Source: Kitasatospora sp. NBC_01246 (GTDB taxonomy: Bacteria; Actinomycetota; Actinomycetes; Streptomycetales; Streptomycetaceae). Taken from it: a stretch of 64,000 nucleotides of DNA. Shown here piece by piece: positions 54,119-61,646 of this stretch. Location: positions 4,278,001 to 4,342,000 of the forward strand of contig NZ_CP108484.1 of NCBI RefSeq assembly GCF_036226505.1, written 5' to 3'. Position 1 is the stretch's first letter, and each line of letters opens with the position of its first letter. The translations under genes and the position numbers were made by a program. The notes beneath the pieces were generated by a model that was not told the origin of the DNA, searched no databases, and saw nothing but the letters and a program-made list of their open reading frames with translations.

Positions 54119-55450
54119 ATGGAGCATGAGGTTGTCGTCCCGATGCCGGCCGAGCTGGTCCGGCAGGCCCTGCAGGATCCGGCTCTGCTGGCCCGTTGCG
54201 TCCCCGGGCTGAGCACCGAGCCGGCCGCTGTCGGCAGCGGGTCCGCCGAGGAGATCGGCGGGCGGCTGAAGCTGCGGATCGGCACCTCCACCATCACCTA
54301 CAAGGGCGTGCTGTCACTGATCGAGGGCCGCGAAGGCGTCCTCACCGTGTTCGCCGAGGGCGAGGAGGTGCGCGGCAGCGGCGAGGCCACGGCCACCCTC
54401 CGGGTCGCCACCGCCGACGGCACCGCGGCCGGGACCACGCTGATCCGCTTCGTCGGCGACCTGAGCGCCACCGGCCGGCTCACCGAGTTCGACGGCGAGA
54501 CCCTCGCCGGCGCCGGCCGCCGCCTGCTCGACCGCTTCGCCGCCGCCCTCGCCTCCCCCGACGCGGAGGCGGAGGCGGACGTCGACGCGGAGGCGGCGGA
54601 CGCCGAGGTCGAGGCGGAAGCCGAGGTCGAGGCGGAAGCCGAGGTGGAAACCGCCGTGGAGGCGGCGGACGCCGATGTCGAGACGGACGTCGACGCGGAG
54701 GCGGCGGACGTCGAGGTCGAGGCGGAAGCCGAGGTCGAGGCGGAAGCCGAGGTCGAGGCGGAAGCCGAGGTGGAAACCGCCGTGGACGCGGCGGACGCCG
54801 ATGTCGAGACGGACGTCGAGGCGGAAGCCGAGGACGCCGAGGAGGCGGCCACCGCCGAGGACACCGACGTCGAGGCAGAGACCGAGGACGAGGCGGACAC
54901 CGACGTCGAGGACGAGGACGAGGCGGAGGACGACGAGGAGCCCACCGCCACCGTGCTCTTCCTGGACGACCACCAGGACAACCCCGGCGACGACCTCGAC
55001 GACGACCTCTCCGACCTCATCGCCTTCTCCGACGCCGACGCCGAGCGCTTCGGCCTCCCGATCGGTGGCGACCGCGAGGAGGACGACCGTGAGGAGGCCG
55101 CCGACGTCGACGGCCCCGCCGCCGAGGCCGGGGACGGCGTCGGCACCGAGCTCCCCGCCGATCTGCCCTTCGGCTACGAGCAGGAGCCGGTGCTCGGCGG
55201 CCCGGTCCGCCGCAGCATCGTCGGCCGCTCCGCCGAGGAGGTCGACCACGCCCCGCCGCGCGGCCCGTACGCCCCCGCCCTGCCGGCCCGCAGCGCGCGG
55301 GCCCGGGCGGCGTCCCGCTGGGGCGGCGAGGCCGGCGGCATCGTGGTGCCGGGACCGGGCGGCCGCAGCGCGGTGCCGTGGATGATCGGCGGCGGCGTGG
55401 CCCTGATCGGCGGCGCCGTGGTCCTGGCCAGGGCCCTGCGCCGACGCTAG
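54119..55450 (+). CDS. CoxG/SRPBCC-domain protein with acidic repeat and C-terminal anchor
   Basis: 443 residues. Residues 1-140 are a CoxG-like SRPBCC domain (MEHEVVVPMPAELVRQALQD, DPALLARCVPGLS, GRLKLRIGTSTITYKGVLSL). Residues 150-280 are almost only Glu, Asp, Ala and Val, in EVEAEA units. Residues 410-438 form a single helix (GGGVALIGGAVVLARAL) followed by RRR. TAGGCT seven bases before the ATG, and no ribosome site, suggest a leaderless message. It precedes pyrE by 30 bases. A membrane-tethered lipid- or ligand-binding protein is likely. Confidence 0.78.
   Translation: MEHEVVVPMPAELVRQALQDPALLARCVPGLSTEPAAVGSGSAEEIGGRLKLRIGTSTITYKGVLSLIEGREGVLTVFAEGEEVRGSGEATATLRVATADGTAAGTTLIRFVGDLSATGRLTEFDGETLAGAGRRLLDRFAAALASPDAEAEADVDAEAADAEVEAEAEVEAEAEVETAVEAADADVETDVDAEAADVEVEAEAEVEAEAEVEAEAEVETAVDAADADVETDVEAEAEDAEEAATAEDTDVEAETEDEADTDVEDEDEAEDDEEPTATVLFLDDHQDNPGDDLDDDLSDLIAFSDADAERFGLPIGGDREEDDREEAADVDGPAAEAGDGVGTELPADLPFGYEQEPVLGGPVRRSIVGRSAEEVDHAPPRGPYAPALPARSARARAASRWGGEAGGIVVPGPGGRSAVPWMIGGGVALIGGAVVLARALRRR
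54570..54820 (+). repeat. Coding repeat of acidic segment
   Basis: An 18-bp unit encoding EVEAEA recurs, and a larger block (54587-54692) is repeated at 54693-54818 with one extra 18-bp unit. Near-identity at the DNA level shows recent duplication by slippage or unequal exchange. Confidence 0.9.
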
Positions 55451-55480
55451 AAGGCCGGACAAGCCCTAGACTGAACGCTC

Positions 55481-56017
55481 ATGAGCAACGACCGCGACGC
55501 CCTGCTGGCACAGATCAAGGACAAGGCCGTCGTGCACGGCAAGGTCACCCTTTCCTCCGGCAAGGAGGCCGACTACTACGTCGACCTGCGCCGGATCACG
55601 CTGGACGCCCAGGCCGCCCCGCTGGTGGGCCGGGTGATGCTGGACGCGACCGAGCACCTGGAGTACGACGCCGTCGGCGGCCTGACGCTCGGCGCCGACC
55701 CGGTGGCCGCCGCGATGCTGCACGCCGCCGCCGCACGCGGCCGCGAGCTGGACGCGTTCGTGGTCCGCAAGGCGGGCAAGGCGCACGGTCTGCAGCGCCG
55801 GATCGAGGGCCCCGAGGTCAAGGGCCGCCGGGTGCTGGCCGTCGAGGACACCTCCACCACCGGCGGGTCGGTGCTGACCGCCGTCGAGGCGCTGCGCGAG
55901 GCGGGTGCCGAGGTGGTCGGCGTCGCGGTGATCGTGGAGCGGGGCGGCGCCGCCGCGGTCGAGGCCACCGGCCTGCCGTACGTGACCGCGTACGACCTGG
56001 CCGACCTGGGCCTCTGA
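55481..56017 (+). CDS. pyrE: Orotate phosphoribosyltransferase
   Basis: 178 residues. KVTLSSGKEADYYVDLRRIT and the PRPP loop VLAVEDTSTTGGSVLTAVEA are diagnostic. It joins orotate and PRPP to make OMP in pyrimidine synthesis. The TAGACT eight bases before ATG and absence of a ribosome site suggest a leaderless transcript. Followed by a long palindromic terminator. Confidence 0.97.
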   Translation: MSNDRDALLAQIKDKAVVHGKVTLSSGKEADYYVDLRRITLDAQAAPLVGRVMLDATEHLEYDAVGGLTLGADPVAAAMLHAAAARGRELDAFVVRKAGKAHGLQRRIEGPEVKGRRVLAVEDTSTTGGSVLTAVEALREAGAEVVGVAVIVERGGAAAVEATGLPYVTAYDLADLGL

Positions 56018-56060
56018 CCCGCGCGCGCCGGTAGCCCGGCGGAACGGCGGCACAGCGGAA

Positions 56061-56112
56061 ACGGCCGGGGCCGGGTCCTGTTTCACGTGAAACAGGACCC
56101 GGCCCCGGCCGT
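56061..56112. terminator. 26-bp perfect palindrome, terminator between pyrE and dedA
   Basis: Arms 56061-56086 and 56087-56112 are complementary over all 26 bases with no loop. It ends both convergent genes and contains the parS sequence in its centre. Confidence 0.85.
56079..56094. other. parS chromosome-partitioning site (ParB binding)
   Basis: TGTTTCACGTGAAACA is a perfect match to the conserved bacterial parS consensus. In Streptomyces, parS sites cluster within some hundred kb of oriC, and gene content here fits that area. Confidence 0.92.
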
Positions 56113-56126
56113 TCGTCGTGGGGCGC

Positions 56127-56846
56127 TCAGCCGCGGCGGTGGCGCCCGGCACCCGCCTGGGCGGTCTCGGCGTCGGCGGCCTCGGCACCGCCGGCCTTCT
56201 TCTTCCGGCGCTCGCGCACCACCTCGACGAGGATCGGCGACACCGAGAGCAGCACGATCAGCAGCACCGCGGGGATCAGGTACTTGTCGATCACCGGGGC
56301 GAGCGCGTCACCGAAGAAGTAGCCGATCAGCAGCATGGACTCGGTCCACAGCACGCCGCCGATCACGTTCCAGAGGAAGAACGTCCGGGCCGGCATCTCC
56401 AGGGTGCCCGCGACCGGGTTCAGGAAGGTCCGGACGATCGGCATGAAGCGGGCCAGCACCACGGCCTTGCCGGGCCCGAACTTGTTGAAGTACTCCTCCG
56501 CCTTCAGCACGTACTCGCGCCGGAAGATCTTCGACTCCGGCTTGTCGAACATCTTCGGTCCGACCTTCACCCCGATCAGGTGCCCGAGCTGGGCACCCGC
56601 GACGGCAGCCAGTGGGGCCCCGATCAGCAGGGCCGCGATCGGCAGCTTCGTGCCCTCCCCGAGCACCGACGACGCGGCGTTCGAGGAGGCGACCCCGGCG
56701 ATGATCAGCAGTGAGTCGCCCGGGAAGAAGAACCCGACCAGCAGGCCGGTCTCGGCGAAGATGATCGCGATCAGCCCGATGGCACCGAGGGACGAGATCA
56801 GTGATTTGGCGTCGAGCAAGTTGACGGCCAGCTGGTTGTAGTCCAC
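56127..56846 (-). CDS. DedA-family membrane protein
   Basis: 239 residues from GTG 56846. Around five membrane helices; FAETGLLVGFFFPGDSLLII is the E-(x)-G-FPGxxLL motif and ARFMPIVRTFLNPVAGTLEM the R...G.aG.. motif of DedA/VTT flippases that recycle undecaprenyl phosphate or phospholipids. TATCCT six bases before GTG hints at a leaderless transcript. Its tail is a charged RRKKK and Ala-rich segment. Converges with pyrE. Confidence 0.88.
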   Translation of the reverse strand: MDYNQLAVNLLDAKSLISSLGAIGLIAIIFAETGLLVGFFFPGDSLLIIAGVASSNAASSVLGEGTKLPIAALLIGAPLAAVAGAQLGHLIGVKVGPKMFDKPESKIFRREYVLKAEEYFNKFGPGKAVVLARFMPIVRTFLNPVAGTLEMPARTFFLWNVIGGVLWTESMLLIGYFFGDALAPVIDKYLIPAVLLIVLLSVSPILVEVVRERRKKKAGGAEAADAETAQAGAGRHRRG

Positions 56847-57169
56847 GGGCGCAGGATAGCGGGCCCGTCTTGACGCGGGCTTCCGCCCAGGGGGCGAGAC
56901 GGTGGTCATCCCTTCGTCGCACGTGCGCGGCCGTCCCGACAGGCGGGCCACATGGTGGCGCCGGGGCCCGGGATGGGAAGATGGCTCCCGGCGTCCGGAC
57001 CGCGGTCGCAACACCCTCATTGTCGTACCGCGGTGGCCGCCTCGAACCTTGGTACTGGTGGCCGCCCCGCAGAGCCGCGCGTCGGCCCCGGTACCCCGGA
57101 GTCGTAACAGGCGTACACAGCGTCGGACAGCACCGTCCGTACGCCGCAACCCGACAGGAGCGGATTCGC
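56847..57169. other. Divergent promoter region dedA / fba
   Basis: About 320 bases without gene. Carries the promoters of the DedA gene and fba; AGGAG at 57156-57160 is the ribosome site of fba. No other feature assigned. Confidence 0.45.
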
Positions 57170-58192
57170 ATGCCCATCGCAACTCCCGAGGTCTACAACG
57201 AGATGCTCGACCGGGCCAAGGCGGGCAAGTTCGCCTACCCGGCCATCAACGTCACCTCGTCCCAGACCCTGCACGCCGCGCTGCGCGGCTTCGCCGAGGC
57301 CGAGAGCGACGGCATCATCCAGATCTCGACCGGTGGTGCGGAGTTCCTGGGGGGTCAGCACAACAAGGACATGGTGACCGGCGCCGTCGCGCTCGCCGAG
57401 TTCGCGCACGTGGTCGCCGCCAAGTACGACATCACCGTCGCGCTGCACACCGACCACTGCCCCAAGGACAAGCTGGACGGCTACGTCCGCCCGCTGCTGG
57501 CGATCTCCGCCGAGCGCGTGGCCAAGGGCCTCAACCCGCTGTTCCAGTCGCACATGTGGGACGGCTCCGCCGAGACCCTGAACGACAACCTGTCCATCGC
57601 CGAGGAGCTGCTGGCCCAGGCCGTCGCCGCCAAGATCATCCTTGAGGTCGAGATCACCCCGACCGGCGGCGAGGAGGACGGTGTCACGCACGAGATCAAC
57701 GACGAGCTGTACACCACCGTCAACGACGCGGTCCGCACCGCCGAGGCGCTGGGCCTGGGCGAGAAGGGCCGCTACCTGCTGGCCGCCTCGTTCGGCAACG
57801 TGCACGGCGTCTACAAGCCGGGCAACGTCGTCCTGAAGCCGGAGCTGCTGCGCGAGCTGCAGGACGCGATCGGCAAGCAGTACGGCAAGACCGACCCGTT
57901 CGACTTCGTCTTCCACGGCGGCTCGGGCTCCACCGCCGAGGAGATCGCCACCGCGCTGGAGAACGGCGTCGTGAAGATGAACCTGGACACCGACACCCAG
58001 TACGCCTTCACCCGCCCGGTCGTGGACCACATGTTCCGCAACTACGACGGTGTGCTGAAGGTCGACGGCGAGGTCGGCAAGAAGAACACCTACGACCCGC
58101 GCACCTGGGGCAAGCTGGCCGAGGCCGGCATGGCCGCCCGCGTGCTGGAGGCCGCCCAGCAGCTGCGCTCGGCCGGCACCCGCCTGAAGTAA
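57170..58192 (+). CDS. fba: Class II fructose-bisphosphate aldolase
   Basis: 340 residues. ALHTDHCPKDKL has the zinc-binding His and substrate Asp, LEVEITPTGGEEDG the next metal ligand, and FVFHGGSGSTAEEIATALEN and VKMNLDTDTQYAFTRPV the phosphate-binding loops. Cleaves fructose-1,6-bisphosphate to triose phosphates. The frame runs upstream to 56870, but AGGAG and homology fix the start at 57170. The gene is followed by short GGCACCCGCC repeats and a hairpin overlapping the next start. Confidence 0.97.
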   Translation: MPIATPEVYNEMLDRAKAGKFAYPAINVTSSQTLHAALRGFAEAESDGIIQISTGGAEFLGGQHNKDMVTGAVALAEFAHVVAAKYDITVALHTDHCPKDKLDGYVRPLLAISAERVAKGLNPLFQSHMWDGSAETLNDNLSIAEELLAQAVAAKIILEVEITPTGGEEDGVTHEINDELYTTVNDAVRTAEALGLGEKGRYLLAASFGNVHGVYKPGNVVLKPELLRELQDAIGKQYGKTDPFDFVFHGGSGSTAEEIATALENGVVKMNLDTDTQYAFTRPVVDHMFRNYDGVLKVDGEVGKKNTYDPRTWGKLAEAGMAARVLEAAQQLRSAGTRLK

Positions 58193-58270
58193 GGCACCCG
58201 CCCGAAGCAGGGCACCCGCCCGACACGAGGCACCACCGGAGTCCCGGCGCTTTCCCCGGGCCGGTCCCCG

Positions 58271-58307
58271 GCTCATGGCCCCCAGTGGTTCACTGGGGGC
58301 CATGAGC
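58271..58307 (+). promoter_or_regulatory. Hairpin that includes the start codon of the DUF3151 gene
   Basis: 17-bp perfect arms, GCTCATGGCCCCCAGTG (58271-58287) and 58291-58307, loop GTT. The right arm contains GGGGG and the ATG at 58302 of the following gene. It can end fba transcripts and hide the ribosome site in read-through RNA. Confidence 0.75.
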
Positions 58308-58715
58308 ATTCACCAGAACCTCCTCGGGGGTCCGCCCCCGACGCACCTCCCCGCCGAGCCCGCTCCTCTGGAGCTGCTGGCCGGCGGCGCCTCCCCGGCC
58401 GAGGTCGCGGCGAAGTACCCGACCTCCTCGCTGGCCTGGGCTCAGCTCGCCGACGACGCCTTCGCCGCCGGCCGCACCGTCGAGTCCTACGCGTACGCCC
58501 GCACCGGCTACCACCGCGGGCTGGACTCGCTGCGCCGGGCGGGCTGGAAGGGCCACGGCCCGGTGCCGTGGGAGCACGAGCCGAACCGCGGCTTCCTGCG
58601 GGCGCTGCACGGCCTCGGCCGGGCCGCCGCCGCCATCGACGAGAAGGATGAGGCCGAGCGCTGCGCCCAGTTCCTCCGGGACAGCTCGCCGACCGCCGCC
58701 GCCACGCTGGGCTGA
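58302..58715 (+). CDS. DUF3151 family protein
   Basis: 137 residues from MSIHQNLLGGPPPTHLP. EVAAKYPTSSLAWAQLADDA, YARTGYHRGLDSLRRAGWKG and VPWEHEPNRGFLRALHGLGR are the DUF3151 signature; helices recall a TPR-like fold. Often located after fba in actinobacteria, so an accessory role near central carbon metabolism has been suggested by context only. An ATG at 58275 is in frame but adds nothing conserved. Confidence 0.85.
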   Translation: MSIHQNLLGGPPPTHLPAEPAPLELLAGGASPAEVAAKYPTSSLAWAQLADDAFAAGRTVESYAYARTGYHRGLDSLRRAGWKGHGPVPWEHEPNRGFLRALHGLGRAAAAIDEKDEAERCAQFLRDSSPTAAATLG

Positions 58716-58758
58716 CCCGCCCGCCCCCAGGCAGCGCCCCGGGCCGACCCGCCCGGAC

Positions 58759-58802
58759 CGGCCGCCCCCGTACGCGCCCTCCGGCCCGTACGGGGGCGGC
58801 CG
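58759..58802 (+). terminator. Hairpin terminator
   Basis: CGGCCGCCCCCGTAC (58759-58773) and GTACGGGGGCGGCCG (58788-58802), a 15-bp perfect stem, after the DUF3151 gene. Confidence 0.82.
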
Positions 58803-58930
58803 CATGCCGGGACGCGCATCCGGTGCGTGGACAGCCGTCGGGTCTCCGTGTCAGGGTGGTCCGTGCGAGGGGGGCGCACAGAGGTTCGAACGGCTTTGGC
58901 GACCCCACAGGTCCGACAGGAAGCCCAGAC

Positions 58931-59875
58931 GTGCCCGCAGCCAGACCCGACCGACGCCGCTCCCGCGCGCGCAGCTCCGGCGCGGCCGGCGAACGCACCG
59001 GCGGCTCCCGCACCGGCCGCCCCCGCGCCACCGGTGCCCGTCGCAGGCGCCGCCGGATCCGCCCCGGCATGATCACCGCGCTGGTGGCGGCGCTGGCCGT
59101 CCTCGGCGGGGCACTGCTCATGCTCGACCGCCCCGACCCGCGACCGACCACCGGGCCGACCGCGCAGGGCCGGATCGCCCCGCCCGAGGCGAGCACCCCG
59201 CCCGCCGCCGCGCCCGCTGCCCCGGCGCCCACCCCGACACTGACCCCGACCCCGCCACCGGCTCCCGGTCCGACGCCCGGACCGGCCTCGCCGGGCACCC
59301 CGGACCCGGGCCCGGCCCAGGGCGCGGGCACCTTCACCGTCGCCCCGGGCGCGGCCGCGGCGGTCGGCAAGGGCACCGTCCGCCGCTACCGGGTCGAGGT
59401 CGAGGACGGCATCGGGATCGACCCGGCCGCGGCCGCCGCCCAGGTCCAGCGCATCCTCGCCGACCCCCGGGGCTGGACCAACGACCGCAGGAACGGCTTC
59501 CAGCTGGTGTCGAGCGGTGCCTACGACTTCACCGTGAAGATCGCGTCGCCGGCCGCCGTGGACCGGATCTGCGGGGCCGCCGGACTGGACACCCACGGCG
59601 AGGTGAACTGCAACGTCGGCAACCAGGTGCTGGTCAACGTCAAGCGCTGGAACACCGGTTCACCCCAGTTCAGCGGACCGATCGACGAGTACCGGGCACT
59701 GATCGTCAACCACGAGGTCGGCCACCGGATCGGCCACGGGCACGAGACCTGCCCGGGCAAGGGCAAGCCGGCGCCCGCGATGATGCAGCAGATCTACGGC
59801 CTCAAGGGCTGCGAACCCAACGCCTGGCCGTACTCGGCGGACGGCAGCTACCTCAGCGGCCCGTCGGTGCTCTGA
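58931..59875 (+). CDS. DUF3152 secreted zinc-metalloprotease-like protein
   Basis: 314 residues from GTG 58931 after AGGAAG. A long Arg-rich cytosolic leader, one membrane helix (MITALVAALAVLGGALLM), a Pro/Thr linker, then a domain with RRYRVEVEDGIGIDPAAAAA and NHEVGHRIGHGHETCPGKGK. HEVGHxxGHGH is the metal-binding motif of metzincin-like proteases. Cysteines CPGKGK and LKGCEP probably form disulfides outside the cell. The substrate is unknown; type II membrane orientation expected. Confidence 0.85.
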   Translation: MPAARPDRRRSRARSSGAAGERTGGSRTGRPRATGARRRRRRIRPGMITALVAALAVLGGALLMLDRPDPRPTTGPTAQGRIAPPEASTPPAAAPAAPAPTPTLTPTPPPAPGPTPGPASPGTPDPGPAQGAGTFTVAPGAAAAVGKGTVRRYRVEVEDGIGIDPAAAAAQVQRILADPRGWTNDRRNGFQLVSSGAYDFTVKIASPAAVDRICGAAGLDTHGEVNCNVGNQVLVNVKRWNTGSPQFSGPIDEYRALIVNHEVGHRIGHGHETCPGKGKPAPAMMQQIYGLKGCEPNAWPYSADGSYLSGPSVL

Positions 59876-60016
59876 GCCGAGGGCCTGGGCCGCGGATCCT
59901 GGCCGAGCGCCCGGAGAGCGCGCTCGACCGGAGCCCGACCAGAGCCCGACCGCATCGGAACGGATCCGATACCCGTTCACCGACCCACCGGTACAAGGCC
60001 GTTCTAGGCTGATCGC

Positions 60017-60727
60017 ATGACCGCAGACCGCACCGCAGCAGGGCGCCGCCGCCTCCTCACCGTGGCCGGCACCGCCGGGATCCTCCTCGGCACGGCCGCC
60101 TGTTCCTCCTCCGGAGGCGTCACCGGCACCGGCAGCCTCTCCTACGACCACGTCCGGTCGACCGCCCAGGGGCTCGCCGGGACCGGCCCGTGCCCGTTCG
60201 GTCTGGACCTCCCGGCGGCGCTGAAGGAGGCCGGGATCGACCGCCCGGTGACCCCCGGGTCCAAGGGCGAGCCGGCGGTCACCGCCGACCTCGGCAACGG
60301 CAGGCCGGCCGAGCCCTGGCCCTCCGGCTTCTCCGCGCCGCCCTCGATGGCCTCGGTCCCGGCCACTCCCCCGACCGCCTGGGTGACCTGCGCCTACACG
60401 GTCGGCTCGGCCCCGGTCCAGATCGACCTGCTGGCCGTCCCGGAGAACGGGGTCGCGATCAACATGATGCTGCCGTACATCCAGAAGGCCGGGGGCATCG
60501 GCGTCGACCAGCTGACCCGGTTCGCCGAAGCGCAGCCGACGGCCGGCCAGACCAAGCTCACCCCGGGCGCGGAGTCGGTGGGCGTCGCCCGGGTCGCGGC
60601 CAACGGCAAGGGCGACATCGCGCTCACCCTCTCCCAGAGCTCCTCGGACGCCGGGCCGGAGCAGGCCCTGACCGGGGAGGCGCTCCGCAAGGCCACCGAG
60701 CGGCTCGCCGCCCAGCTGCGCCCGTAG
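60017..60727 (+). CDS. DUF3558 lipoprotein
   Basis: 236 residues. A Tat-like or Sec signal with RRRLLTVAGTAGILLGTAAC ends in a lipobox Cys at residue 29. The folded part has CPFGLDLP and WVTCAYTVGSAPVQIDLLAV, the paired cysteines seen in DUF3558 lipoproteins of actinomycetes. Surface-anchored, function unknown. TAGGCT six bases before ATG suggests a leaderless mRNA. Confidence 0.8.
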   Translation: MTADRTAAGRRRLLTVAGTAGILLGTAACSSSGGVTGTGSLSYDHVRSTAQGLAGTGPCPFGLDLPAALKEAGIDRPVTPGSKGEPAVTADLGNGRPAEPWPSGFSAPPSMASVPATPPTAWVTCAYTVGSAPVQIDLLAVPENGVAINMMLPYIQKAGGIGVDQLTRFAEAQPTAGQTKLTPGAESVGVARVAANGKGDIALTLSQSSSDAGPEQALTGEALRKATERLAAQLRP

Positions 60728-60753
60728 GGGCCGCCCAACCGGTCCTTGGCGTC

Positions 60754-61581
60754 CTACCCGAGGACCGGCAGATGGGCCCGCAGGTCGCTGCGCTCACCGC
60801 TGGCCGAGAGCGCGGCGGCCTCCACCGCGGCGTCCCAGTCCGTCCGGCCGGTGGCGAGCCGGATCCAGGTCAGCGGGTCGGTCTCGACCACGTTCGGCGG
60901 GGTGCCCCGGGTGTGCCGGGGGCCCTCGACGGCCTGCACCACGGCGTACGGCGGGATCCGCAGCTCGACCGCGCCGCCGGGCGCCTGGTCGGCGAGGGCG
61001 TCGGCCAGCAGCCGGGTGACGGCGGCCAGCGCCTGCCGGGCGTGCGGGAAGGCCGCCGTGCCCACCGCGTCGGCCAGGTCGTCGGCGTGCACCACCGTCT
61101 CCACCAGCCTGGTCACCAGCATGTCGGTGAGCGTCATCGAGCCCAGCCGGATCTCGAACCGCCGGCCCGGGTCGGCCGTGCCGGCGTCCGCCAGGACGGC
61201 GAGCAGCCCGTCGGCCGCCCGCCCGAAGGCCTCCGCCACCGAGGCCGGGTCGCCGCCGTACTCCCCCGCCGCCCGCGTCCTGGCCTGCTCGTCCAGCAGC
61301 GGGGCGAGCGTACCGACCCGCCGCACCCACCGCGGCAGGTCCAGCGGCGGCCGGCCCTCCAGCGGGTCGTCCAGGTGCGCGGGCACCCAGTCGACCTGGA
61401 CGCCGAGGTGGGCGATCAGCTCGCGCACCGTCCACGTGCCCAGCCGGGTGGGCCGGGCGAGCAGGTCGGCGGCGTCCGGGCGGGCGCAGAGCGCCCGGAC
61501 GGTGTCGCGCAGCGCTGTGGTCTGCTCCACCAGCGCGGCCTGGACCTTGGCGGGCTGGTACGTACGGGACTTGGCGGGCAT
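60754..61581 (-). CDS. Mycothiol-dependent maleylpyruvate isomerase/SCP2-like protein
   Basis: 275 residues. The N-terminal DinB-like helical bundle contains TWTVRELIAHLGVQVDWV and VETVVHADDLADAVG, with His residues at metal-binding positions of the MDMPI/DinB fold. The C-terminal 70 residues (DPLTWIRLATGRTDWDAAVE) are the sterol-carrier-like domain. Family members use mycothiol as cofactor, but most, like this, have unknown substrates. Start MPAKSRTYQP at 61581. Confidence 0.8.
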   Translation of the reverse strand: MPAKSRTYQPAKVQAALVEQTTALRDTVRALCARPDAADLLARPTRLGTWTVRELIAHLGVQVDWVPAHLDDPLEGRPPLDLPRWVRRVGTLAPLLDEQARTRAAGEYGGDPASVAEAFGRAADGLLAVLADAGTADPGRRFEIRLGSMTLTDMLVTRLVETVVHADDLADAVGTAAFPHARQALAAVTRLLADALADQAPGGAVELRIPPYAVVQAVEGPRHTRGTPPNVVETDPLTWIRLATGRTDWDAAVEAAALSASGERSDLRAHLPVLG

Positions 61582-61598
61582 GCGCCCCAACATACGCC

Positions 61599-61634
61599 GA
61601 GGGGCGGACGGTTCCGTGGAACCGTCCGCCCCTC
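61599..61634 (-). terminator. purL terminator
   Basis: 17-bp perfect arms GAGGGGCGGACGGTTCC (61599-61615) and 61618-61634, loop GT, directly after the purL stop on the minus strand. Confidence 0.88.
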
Positions 61635-61646
61635 GAAGCACGCGGA

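Noticed and set aside
54298-55146. Ser-rich minus-strand frame opposite the acidic repeat
   Set aside because: It is the mirror of Glu/Asp/Ala codons; no promoter or start site, opposite to a convincing gene.
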